In this document: piece by piece, positions 48,501 to 58,768 of the stretch
Layout: each line of letters opens with the position of its first letter
How positions within the stretch are numbered: the first letter of the stretch is position 1
Assembly (NCBI GenBank): GCA_022113835.1
Contig: JAILWY010000009.1
Coordinates: forward strand, 18,911,001 to 18,975,000
DNA from: Atopsyche davidsoni
Lineage: Eukaryota; Arthropoda; Insecta; Trichoptera; Hydrobiosidae
Direction: 5' to 3'
DNA length: 64,000 bases
Position numbers and translations under genes: made by a program
The notes under the pieces: model-generated
What the model saw: only the letters and a program-made list of their open reading frames with translations
The model's database searches: none
What the model was told of the DNA's origin: nothing

Positions 48501-51500
48501 GGTTCACCCAGTAATTGTGGGCTTCAGATCACCGCGAATAAAATGACAGTTGTTCCAGTGTGACGCGATCAAGCGGCTTAATTCGAATTCGGCGGAACCC
48601 GCGAATGTCCAAATTGTGGTAATATTATGTGTCAGGAGATTATTTGAGCGGCTACGCTCTAATACATACAGGGTACTAATTTTAATACTAAACACAACAT
48701 AATAATAGAGGTAATAAAACTCTTATAGCTAGTTCAAATTACTAAACACGGTAGAAGATTCCCCATCGGCAATCCTAGAATCGAAAACTTATTAACGAGT
48801 TTCTTAAAATTATTATATATATAAAAATACCATTGATAATACACGCTCCCTAACTTGGCCAATTCAAATTAAAATACCCTTATTTTGTTCAACACACAAC
48901 CCAGACTTAAGCGTCTCAACTCCCCTGGCTATTCAACCGTAGACGGACACAAAATGGCGCCGCGCCCCAGCCGTAACGCAACAAGCCCGCGGAAAAAAAT
49001 ATATATACTACCCAAATACTCAAAATAAAATACGCTTAAATATCTAACATATAAAATATTTCTTAATATCTATAGACGCCCGATAATAATCCGAAACCCA
49101 AGATCGCCGCAACCTCATAGCGTGAGTATAAAATCCTTCGTGAATGTAGATTCCCCTAAGCTCCGGCTGAAAGAAACGTAAGCCACTCGGCTACACGATC
49201 GCGTATTTTCTCAATTAAATTTCTTAATTAACAATTATCGAATGCCCCATTTTTGCGTGTCCTTGCGCCCTCGAGCCGCTCTCACTACCTGCGGCCCCTA
49301 CATTCCAGAAATAATGTCAACCATGTGTTGCACACATGAGATGCCCTCCGTCCTACGAAAGCGACCCAAGCCACGCATCTTCTGCCCGCGAAGTTTGAAA
49401 TAGCGTCCCGCAAGATAAATTTGAATATTTACATAGTTCATTATTTGCGACGCTTCGAATTCACGAATCGTCACAACGGGTTGAGTAATAAAATCCACTG
49501 GAATGTGCTACACATTCCATTGATCAGCGGTCAGTGACACCCGTTAATATTTTGTGTGAAATTTACCCCAGCGATGCCCTTTTGTTTATGTTATTCCAGA
49601 ATAGCGTCGGGACGCTATATAAAGAGCCTCACACGCTCCTCTGGTCAAAGTGACACCCGTTAATGTTTTGTATAGAATTTATCCCAGCGACGCCCTTTGT
49701 TTATGTTATTCTAGAATAGCGTTGGGACGCTATATAAAGAGCCTCACACGCTCCTCTGGTCAGAGAGACCTCTAAGTATCGAGACAGTAACCACGTATAT
49801 TTATCCTTCCGTGTAGTTATTAAAAATAAAGTATGAATACGTTAAATCTTTCGCCAGCCTTCTGATTTCCAACCATACATCATTCCTGCAACCACAACAT
49901 CACATCAACGAAATTAGAGACTACAACATCTTCATAATACTTCAGCAAAACCGTAAAGAAGTGAAGTAGCTGCACTGAGAGTCTGGGGAAGCAAGTCTGC
50001 AATACAGGAACAATTTTGAAATATTTCTAACTACGCAAGATAGGAGCAGATCGCAGAAAGGACTAATACCCCTTGTTCCAGAATTTATAAATTCACTGGC
50101 GACTCCGTCGTTCGACATTCCAGAAGCAATTATTGCCTTACGGGTAATCTCGCGTCAAACTCAAACCACAGTGATCACTGCCTGCATATCACAAAGATAT
50201 TTCATCCGGTGTCTTGCCTTGGTGGCCCGGAACTTTAAATTGGATACAAAGGATATTCCCCATCAGATCGAGAAGGGTTGCTAATCCCAACTAAATCGCA
50301 GCAGCACATGTTTCTGTATTAACGAATTGCGTTTTTTTAACTCTCGTTCAGATTTGATTGTTTGAATTCAGAGTAGATTCGTGTTCGTTATCCTGTTAAA
50401 TGTTGGGCTCAAAGGACTCGCCTTTTATCATAAAGAGTACGCGAAATACGCTTCTCGAAAAAAATAGGGAGCGATCGGGTTGGCAGTCACTATCTAGGGC
50501 ACTTTCACGCGTTGACTCAATACGCAAGCACTTGAAGATACCTGTACTTGGGGGAAGGAAATGAGAGCTGGAGTTCTCAAAGATGGCCAATAATGCGAAA
50601 AAAATATTTATTTCAATCAAACAATTTTGAACAACTAGTTTTAAGTTTACTCTTATTTTAGAAAAAAAAATTATTGCTAGGAAATTTATGATGTTATCTT
50701 CTAATTTAATTAATCTCATTATATTTAAATTTAAGCTTAGGTAGGGGGAGGAATCACCACAATGTGTAGCACAGTATGTACTATATCATCATCAAATGCC
50801 AATTGTTGTAAGCACCTGTCCCTTATTTTATGATTTGGCAATGACTGTAGAGTGCGCCAAGTGTATGGAATGATCACCTTATTCATTCATTAAATGGTTG
50901 AGATTTAACATTAAATGATGGATTTGGTTAAGAATTTAAAGATTGCTTTCATTAAACTCTAATAGGAAGTGATGAGTACCTTCGAAGAGTGGAACTTGAC
51001 CATGGCGAACCTCTTGGTTGAGTTGAGATGAACAATGGTTGTATTGCGGCCACACATAATGGAGGAGGCGATAGACAGCCAGTTGTGAGTACAACACGGT
51101 GGCTGAAGACAAACCGGATCCTCCTCCACATCCATATCCGTCAGCCTGAATATGACACGCTTATATTATAATAAACATTATTTTAAGACCATCGTTATTC
51201 TTTAAGTAGTTAGATACTCGCTGCATTGGTATAAGATTGTACAATTATTAAAATTTAAATGTTAATCTACTTTAATATTAATAAATATATTCCAAATAAA
51301 AAGGAATTTGGAATCCTGAATGCTTTGACATATATTTTATAATATTGTGATTCAATAGTTAAACATTAATTAATAAACTCTACAGAATTATTGAAATTAA
51401 ACAATATACCTGAGTGTCAAGTCATAGCCTTGGGGATATCTGATGAACCACCTGCAACTAGTGTGGCCAGGGTATCCTTGCGGGTAACCGGGACTGGTTA

Positions 51501-51575
51501 TATGTCCTGGGAATGCCACTATGTCGTATCCACATTCTTGAATCGATTCAGTAACTTGATGTCCTTCTGATAAAA
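42519..51575 (-). CDS. CUB and LDLa single-pass receptor, LRP3/10/12-like (5' end not found)
   Basis: A cell-surface receptor of the CUB plus LDL-receptor class A type. Minus-strand exons: 51410-51575, 50980-51145, 45694-45874, 45468-45621, 45185-45393, 44950-45090, 44593-44705, 42519-42905. All phases agree, giving about 505 aa. The first two and the start of the third encode a CUB domain (ECGYDIVAFPGHITSPGYP, then RFAMVKFHSSK and GFRLEFF). Then come about six Cys-rich LDLa-type modules, for example FRCADNESCINSELKCDG, RCDGQMDCPHGQDELSC and RCDGHSQCSDNSDEVEC, with the Ca-binding DxSDE pattern. A membrane span (IVVGSLSCGMLAILLSVCVA) is followed by a basic, Pro-rich tail with PPPSY, a WW-domain motif. 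The signal peptide exon is upstream and unidentified. Fly Culd and vertebrate LRP12 are candidate relatives. Confidence 0.88.
43007..44212 (-). mobile_element. mariner element, decayed, in the receptor's last intron
   Basis: Ends CGGTGTGTGCATTAATTTTT and its inverted partner (TTAATGTACACACCG at 44,198-44,212) are flanked by TA. On the minus strand the transposase starts MSTFVPTKHNLREALLFCFN (44,043) with the mariner HTH, continues with TGDEKW (first Asp), HHDNARPH (second Asp) and HPPY..., after which a small change shifts the frame, so the third Asp motif is out of register. A deletion and frameshifts around WVPHELKP also break it. This is the DD34D mariner family. It is inactive. Confidence 0.93.
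47690..49475 (-). mobile_element. Solo LTR nested inside the split LTR
   Basis: Begins TGTGGTGATTCC, ends GAATCGTCACA, and is flanked by ACGG (47,686-47,689 and 49,476-49,479), a perfect 4-bp target duplication. Around 48,205-48,270 it resembles the intact element's LTR. No internal gag or pol is present, so it arose by LTR-LTR recombination. It lies within the receptor intron. Confidence 0.82.
49504..49910 (+). mobile_element. Small LTR-like segment with duplicated promoter
   Basis: Two tandem 114-bp units (49,529-49,642 and 49,643-49,756) each end in GACGCTATATAAAGAGCCTC, a TATA-box context, followed by a likely start region and AATAAA near 49,827. This looks like the U3-R part of an LTR of a different, shorter family. 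The exact ends are not certain. Confidence 0.55.
49616..49738 (+). promoter_or_regulatory. Twin TATA boxes in tandem repeat units
   Basis: TATATAAA occurs at 49,616-49,623 and 49,731-49,738, one per 114-bp unit. This suggests a duplicated LTR promoter. Activity is inferred. Confidence 0.6.
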
Positions 51576-52607
51576 CTGAAATAAAAAAATTATTGGAGGT
51601 CATGTGTAATATAATTGTGTCAGTAGAAATGAAATCAATTACGAGAACTTTGTTGCCTACATGGTAATATACATAAAGAAATCAATATGCATTTAAACAT
51701 TTTACAACACAAATAGTTCGATCTGTCATATCCTTAAAATATATTGATTATATTTTTCTATTTTCAGCTATTTGACAGATAAAATTTGTTTTGATATAAT
51801 AAAATGGTTGTGGATTCTCGTCTGACTTGTGACATTCAGTGCTGCCAGATGCAGAACAATAAAAAACATTCCACAGCAAGAGCGAAGAACCTCATCTCTG
51901 GTAACCACCAATGTACGATCACACACTGTTGCTCACACCCGTAGCAACAAATCGTGCCACCAACTTCAGCTAGCCAATAACATTCTACATTTTAGCCAAA
52001 ATCATTTTAAAAAACCACCCAAAATAAAGGAACGCTCTTGGATAGCTGCAAGTTGCTAGCGCGATTTGTAGCTACACGTGTGTAGACAGCTTTACTAATG
52101 AACATCTAAGCACCTAAGCATTTGCAAATGTTGTATCATAGCTTTATCGATGAAACTACGTCAAAAATTCAAGCTTCTTTTGCTTTAATTTTCGTACTAA
52201 TTATTTGATCCATGAAATCAAAGCTATTTTTCATTAGATAAAAAAACGATTTTTTAAAAACTAATCGAATTGAACCGCATTATCATACGCACTTAATAAA
52301 ATGCTGTTAAATCTTATAAAAAATCCTTAGTTTAGATCAATTGCAATTAAACGTCAAAATGCTAACATAATGAAAAGGTAATATCAATTTCTTTCGATAT
52401 ACTAGTTCCAGATACTTGTGTCCATAAAATATTCTGATCAACAGCATCTGATCTGATCTGACAACAGTATATTTAAACCTTGCTACAGTAAGACAAACAT
52501 TTGGAAACATTTTTACATTTAAATAAAAAATATTTAATACCATGTGATAACAGTAGTAACTGTAAAAATGCTCTTGTCTGTTAAGTGAGAGATCTTCGCT
52601 AGCAATA
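51576..52607. other. Upstream of the visible CUB exon; no exon identified
   Basis: The receptor needs a further 5' exon that supplies one base of a split codon and a signal peptide. I did not find it in this AT-rich stretch. Confidence 0.4.
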
Positions 52608-53856
52608 GGGGAAATGTAGGTAATAGACCCCCTATTACCTACATTTCCCACTTTTATGTGAATTGAAATAAAAGCAAATATATAAATTAATTATTTATTG
52701 ATATAGACCTATTATAAACATTACTTATCTAACTAACAATTGAGATCACCTTTAATCATTTGGCATATTAATTTAAGACCTATAATAATAAAAAATAAAA
52801 AAAACAAGTTTCATCACCATTGTCCACATCGATAGGCAATGGTGGTCAGTGTGTTGGCAATGGTAGTCAGCACATGTCGCACACACAATTGCGGCCTGAG
52901 TTCCACCCAGTTCAATATGGATGGACCCAAAGCCCACAAGAAGTGCACTGGAATATTTCATTGTCTCGCTCGAATTCGCCGCACACAAGACACCGGTTAC
53001 CAGGACTTTTGCATCATCGTCATTGGTGTTCATCTCCGAAGTGTTATTCGATTCCTGCAGAATTTGTTTCTTTACATTCTGAGAACCCACTTTCTGAGCT
53101 TGCTTTTAACAGCTGTAGCCTTCTTTTTATTTTATATTTTGCTCATAGTGTCTTTGTCAAATCGTTGCATGCTGCTTCTCTCTTCCTTGTCTTGTCTTAA
53201 ATACATATATTTTCGTAGGCATCTGGATGAAATCTTGGATTCGGCTTGTTTTCGGATGTTGAATGAACCAAAGATGCTACATCATATGAAGTTATACTTC
53301 CTGCAAAACGGCTCTTAATGAAAAATATGAATATAGTTTTTCTTGCAATGCTCATGGACGGCCAGCACAATATGACTTGCATGAGTATCCAGTATCAATA
53401 GAAACAGTTCGTCTGCAGATAGTTTAGTATGATGGCTAAAGTGCCCTTTTTCATTGAATTTATTTTGTGTGGGCAATGGGGGTCACGTGACTCTGATTGC
53501 CTACGTCGCCGAAAACGAGAAAAAAATCCAATCAAAAAAGTTGAAGTTATATAATGGCCAACTGGGTTTTAAATCACGATATAAAATGCTATGGTCATTA
53601 CATATCACAAGCATAGAAAGAAACACCAAGTAGTTTGAGCTTTACTTTCGGATTTGTCCACTCGAATAATTAGATCTGAAGGCCGTAAATCGTTTTACTT
53701 CTAGAAATCATAAACGCGCGGCGCGAACTGAGTGAGCCGTCGTCAAAGTGCTTTACTTGTGCCCAGGTAACGATTGGGTTAAAAAATTGCCCTCTTTAGT
53801 TTGGTTTCTGGGGTGACCACCATTGCCTTCTGACTACAATTGCCTACATCTTCCCA
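52608..53856 (-). mobile_element. Pogo-like element, decayed
   Basis: The ends GGGGAAATGTAGGTAATAG and CTACATCTTCCC are inverted and next to TA. On the minus strand a finger-like segment reads CLVCGEFERDNEIFQCTSCG then LWVHPY, and, after a stop, CVCDMC. This is the Cys/His-rich finger common at the C-terminus of insect pogo-type DDE transposases. The DDE core is not recognisable, and stops interrupt the rest. Confidence 0.6.
52609..52649. repeat. Perfect 18-bp inverted repeat
   Basis: GGGAAATGTAGGTAATAG is followed, after five bases, by its exact reverse complement. It coincides with the left end of the pogo-like element, as though the terminal repeat had been doubled back on itself. Confidence 0.9.
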
Positions 53857-54263
53857 TATTATGTTTTATCTTTATAATAACGAGATAATTTTTTTGTAGC
53901 ATTTATTATATTCATCTATATAAATAGCGTAATCAAATCATTACCGATTACAATAATAGCGTGTATTAGTCAACACTTATGCATGGTTTTATTTTGAAAC
54001 TTTACTATGAAATATACCAGCACAGATTGTACAATATTAAACTTGGCAAATAACGTTACTTTTATCTGGTGTGGTAGCACTATAAATGGCAATACCCATA
54101 GAGCACAGACGATACAATACAGAGATAATATAGTGCGGCGACTCATGTCAAACCAAATGTTCAGATTTTGTTATTTTTAACATAACGCGGGATATGCTAC
54201 TTCACAAAGAAATAGTTGAAATAACTTTTATGGTTGGGTTATTGGATATTGTTTAATTTCATT
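53857..54263. other. Upstream region of Utx
   Basis: AT-rich; it should contain the Utx promoter or 5' UTR, but no element stands out. Confidence 0.35.
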
Positions 54264-57200
54264 ATGTCTTTTGATTCTGAAGATTTGACCTTGTCCTCTC
54301 AAGAGCTTCAAGTTTTATCAGAACTTGACAGGTATTGTTTAAGTCTAACCTCTATCTTAAATCTGCAAATTGTTATTTTTCGCATGAATACAATTTTCAT
54401 AATTTTAAATTTGAGACGTCAATTTAAAAATATTTATATACTATCATTTTCATAAGATTTACTATTTTTTTTTGTTAGTAGTTTAATCCTGTATATCGCA
54501 TTGCTAATTCTCGTAAAGAAGTAGAGTGAGCATAAATAATATGCAACGATATAATGACAAACGAATGTATGTAAATTAATATTGAAGTCCTAAAAATGCA
54601 TGTATAATTTTTATTACGTAATCTATACAAATAAAACATTACAAAAACTTTTGTATAACTTTCATATGTAAGAAAGAGAAATGATATTGCAAATTTTTAC
54701 AAAAATATTTTTTTTAGTTTTTGACAGTATCTTCTCTTAAAAATACACTTTTCGCGAAATTTCGGTCATTTCATTCAATCCACTGAGTGAAAAGATTATC
54801 CCATCTCTTTATCGTAATCTTCTGAATTGACAATGACCTCATCTTTTAAACTGAATTTGTTGTCAAGTCAAGTTCTCTGTTTTTAAATCTCAGGATTATA
54901 AAAAAGGTCTTATATATAAAAAATATATATATATATTTATAAATAGATTACCCACTTTTTTTAATACTGAAAAGAAAAGGCGCTGCACATCCACTTCCTT
55001 TCTCATCATCTTTTTTAACTAAGTATTTCATTGTAACCCAAAATTTGTATGTTCTTTCAGTCGACAATTTGGATTTTTAAAATTAAAACTTCCTGAAAAT
55101 GCAAAAAAACGAGCGATTGTCCTAAAAGCTGTGAAATACTTGGAGCGAATGTTGATACAAGTTCAGTCTCAAAAGGATGAAGACAAAACAAAAACTGAGG
55201 ATGACAGTAGAGTGGAGTCTGTGGAAGATATTGTCGGCGCCAAAGACATCAGCATTGACCCTAAAACTTACTGTAAACTCGGGCACTTCCATCTGTTGCT
55301 CGAGGACTTTACGAAAGGTACTGACCACTACAAATCTGATCTATTGGTACTTGCTCAAACTAAATTTCTATAGTTAAAAAACAATATATTTGCTTTATAA
55401 TACACAATTATCTATTTTAGATAAACGCACTAATTATTTTATAAATCAACAATTTTAAACATAAAAAGGTTTGTAAACATTGCTGTACAAATAACTTATA
55501 TCTAATATTTAAATATTTTAAATAAAATACTTGAGTGATTTTTCCATATGTAGATTTTTATTGGTCACCAATAAAAATTACCATGTGGAGAAATCACTCA
55601 AGTATTTTATTTATTTAAACTATTAGAATGGAATTCCACCTAGTAATCTCTGTCAAAATTAATTTAAAATCAGATCACGATAACCGGGTGAAAATGAATC
55701 GTCATAAGATGACTGTTTTCATAAGTTTTTTTGTTGTTTTATTTATCTTACTAATAAATTCCAAATATTGGCATAAAGCCTTGTCTATGGAAGAATGTCT
55801 AAAATTCTGATGTCTGACTGAGCACATTTTTTTGTATGAAGAGTTTGACCATAGATTACCCATTTTCTCTTCATTGTTTAAAACATAGGTTCCCAAACTA
55901 TTTTGTCCCGTCGACCCCTTGTTGATTTTTCCTGTTTTTCGTAGACCCCTGCCTTGCTAATATTGAATTTTTACAAATTCATCAACTTCAAACATATTTT
56001 TGACATCTGATATACAGAGTGCGCCATATTTTATGTCGGTATGTAAACATTGAATAACTTTGACATTTATCAACCGACTGACTTGAATAAACATGTTTTG
56101 AAACGTCAATCCAGTACAACTTTAACCATGCATCGCTTCACACTGAAACAACGCGCTGAAATAGTGACGCTGTACATTGAAAATGGTCGTTCAGTTGTCT
56201 TAACTCAACATGCATATCGTCGAAAATATCGTGGCCAACAAACACTGTCTGACAACACTATTCGGCGTTTGGTTTCTAATTTTCTTGAGCACGGGACAGT
56301 GGGATATTGTTCACATCTCCCACTGCTGTTCATCAACGTTCAAGACGTTCCGATGAACTGGTTTAAGCGGTAAGAGAGAGTGTTACCGAGAACCCACATG
56401 TGGCTGACATTGAACCTGATTTTTGGAAGCAAATTTTGATGACCGATGAAGCCCATTTCACACTCTGGCGCCGTTAACGAGCAAAATTTCTACATTTGGG
56501 GAACGGAAAACCCACATGAGATCCATGAAACACCATTGCACGGCCAAAAAATGAATGTTTGGGGCGGCGATTGTGTCAAAACCATCATTGGACCATTTTT
56601 CTTCAGAGAAAGCGAGACAGTCGATGGCGCCATGCCACCTACAAATCAAACAAGGCAGTTTCTGCAACGAAAATTCCCTGGACGTGTTATGTCAAAAAAA
56701 GGCGGCATTGACTGGCCACCCAGATCGCCAGAACGGTACTTTGACCCATCTGGACTTCTTTTTGTGGGGTTATTTAAAAATATAGAGTACGCCAGCAAGC
56801 TTTGGACCATTGACGAGCTCAAGGTAAACATTCGTGGCAAAATCATCGCTATACCACCCGAGATGGTGTGCATAGAATTTTAAGGATTTTTTGGAAGGAA
56901 ATTGGAGCTTTATTATAAAAAATTTGTACAATATATTCTATTCAAAATATTGTACATCGCTAGCCACTACTTTTTTCCATCTTTGGGGCAAATTATGGAT
57001 TCCATCCTAAAAGAACTGTTCGTCTTTTGAAGCCAAGAAAGAATCAAGCCAATTTTTGATACCCTGTTCAGAAGTAAAGCGTATTCCAGAAAGGGCATTC
57101 TGCATCGATCGAAACAAGTGGTAGTCGGAAGGGGCAAGGTCTGGGCTATAAGGCGGGTGAGGCAGAACTTCCAATCCACTGTTTTCCAAATAGGTTTTAA

Positions 57201-58768
57201 CCGATTTAGCAACATGTGGCCAAGCATTGTCATGATGGAAAATTACAGGCTTGTACATGCTTCAAACGCATCAATTGTTGTCTGTAGAACTCGCCCGTGA
57301 TAGTTTGGCCTGGTTTTAGCAGCTCAAAGTGGATGACACCCTTCCGATCCCACCAACTTCACAGCATTACCTTGGCGCCATGAATATTTGGCTTGGCTGT
57401 CGATTTTGATGCATGTCCGGGCTTACCCCATGATTTTTTACGCTTCGGGTTGTCGTAGTGAATCCATTTTTCATCACCAGTGACTTTACAATGCAGAAAC
57501 GATGAAATACGATGAATAATAAAGCGCAATAATGACGCTTTACAATAAAGTTAAGTATAGCCTGATGCGATTCAATACTAGTAACGCCATCCCTTAGAAA
57601 ATCCTTAAAATTAATGCACACTACTAATATAAATCGGTTGCTTTTTTAAAAGTTATTTATTATTTACACACCGACATTAAATATGGCGCACTCTGTTGAA
57701 CAACTCCCTTTCATGGGATTTTACTGTACAGTGGATTTAAAAATAAAAAAATTAAAATACATGTAAAGTTAATTATACCTTTTTAATAAATTACAAACAC
57801 ACAAAATGCAAATATAGTAACATTCACTTAAAAAGATCAATACTTTTAATGGGAGGGATGGGTCTGATGTGTTGATAGAAAATTTTCAGTATTTGGCTTG
57901 AAATAAGTCAGATTTAACCTTAAATCTCCTCACCCAGTGATTTCCAATCTATTTCTTTTTTTGTAAGAAGATTGACAGCCGAAACCCTTTTCCATGTGGT
58001 ATGAAGATGGAAAAGCTATCAAAAACCTTCTTGCGATAGTCCATAATGCAGGATTATCAGCATTATTATGTAAGTACATAGGTACAATCTGTGTTAGGTT
58101 CATTATGACATTTACGGAATGCCTAAATTTTGGTGATGACCTGCTTAAATGGGATACTCTCGTAGTTTGTAGTCATTATAGTTTGTGGACCCCCAATTTA
58201 ATTTTTCTCAGAAACTCAGCCGATTTGGGATATTTTGACTCAGAGCTAGTGATCTCCAATAGTTACGTAACTATGGATGAGTATATGTCGTCCGATGTAT
58301 ATTAAAGTAATCTGAAGATTTTTCATCAATCCAAATAACAACCAAGTAAAAGGAATACATATTTTGTACCATTATTCCATTTTGTCTTTATGGCTCATTT
58401 TGTTATTTCAGTTACGTTTCTCTTTCAATGCTGTACGTGTGCTTGGTAAAAACTTTGTTTTTGAAAAAAGCTCGCATTCATTATGAAGAGGAGCCTTTTA
58501 TTTCAAACTTGCTTGTCCTATTGAAAGAATGCTGCGTGTCCAGTGTGTATTAAATACACACTGGACACACAAAGAAGCACTCTCTTCGCAGCCAGAAGAT
58601 ACTCGGGATTATAAGTTAACTAAAATATTATTTATGTTATGTATTTCTGTTTTTTACAGCCATATCGGCCTATCAAAAGTTTTTCAAACTAGAACCTGAA
58701 AATTGGAAAGATCCCCTATTCATGTACGGACTCGGTTTATGCTACTATCATTTTAATGCCTATCAATG
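54264..58768 (+). CDS. Utx: Utx/KDM6A N-terminus, first three coding exons (partial)
   Basis: Utx is the H3K27 demethylase of the Trr/MLL3-4 (COMPASS-like) complex; this part is the start of its TPR region, which mediates protein contacts. Exons 54264-54331, 55061-55317 and 58660-58768 join in phase to about 144 aa. LSELDSRQFGFLKLKL and KRAIVLKAVKYLERM match the conserved start. CKLGHFHLLLEDFTKAISAY and FMYGLGLCYYHFNAYQW match the first TPRs of vertebrate UTX, for example LGHFNLLLED and YGLGLVYFHYNAFQW as I recall them. The third exon ends with a split Trp codon before GTAAGT, so the protein continues past 58,768. I see no further exon before 64,000. The JmjC domain is not in the window. Confidence 0.9.
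55515..55650. repeat. Dispersed palindromic repeat, short form (copy 4)
   Basis: TTGAGTGATTTTTCCATATG and AATCACTCAAGTATTTT face each other with only TGGTCACCA between, so the inner hairpin arm is missing. The same outer flank (ATGGAATTCCACCTAGTAAT) follows. It lies in Utx intron 2. Confidence 0.85.
56015..57695 (+). mobile_element. Dead Tc1-like element, copy 2, in Utx intron 2
   Basis: Terminal repeats CAGAGTGCGCCATATTTTAT and ATATGGCGCACTCTG are long (about 45 bp) and inverted. The transposase starts at 56,128 (MHRFTLKQRAEIVTLYIENG) and continues with RKYRGQQTLSDNTIRRL, TDEAH and WPPRSPER. Two internal deletions, frameshifts and stops remove the central Asp region. A mariner copy has inserted at about 56,865. 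It supplies the uninterrupted sequence that proves the retroposon insertion in copy 1. Confidence 0.9.
56865..57622 (-). mobile_element. mariner fragment nested in the Tc1-like copy
   Basis: It belongs to the same mariner family as 43,007-44,212. Its terminal repeats (GGTGTGCATAGAATTTTAAG and its inverted partner near 57,606) flank a C-terminal transposase half with HHDNAWPHVAKSVKTYLENS and HPPYSPDLAPSDYHLFRSMQ on the minus strand, which keeps the second and third Asp. The N-terminal half is deleted. It is inactive. Confidence 0.85.
58536..58568. repeat. Perfect palindrome, 16-bp arms
   Basis: GTGTCCAGTGTGTATT, one base, then the exact reverse complement. It lies in the last 125 bp of Utx intron 2, upstream of the third coding exon. 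Its role is unknown. Confidence 0.9.

Larger units (their letters stand above)
45943..50761 (+). mobile_element. Long solo LTR split by later insertions
   Basis: The left end is TGTGACGATTCGAG at 45,943 and the right end GGAATCACCACA at 50,750-50,761. The inverse of 45,943-47,6xx matches 48,6xx-49,475, and the inverse of about 49,930-50,761 matches 47,690-48,3xx, so together they make one LTR in opposite orientation to the inner copy. The flanking GTGT and ATGT could be a decayed 4-bp target duplication. The inner part (about 47,640-49,930) is inserted material. It resembles the LTR of the intact element at 56-3235. Confidence 0.7.

Noticed and set aside
57994..58305. 103-codon + frame in Utx intron 2
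   Set aside because: No domain; nearby sequence (ACCCC-rich flanks near 55,910 and 58,190) looks repeat-derived.
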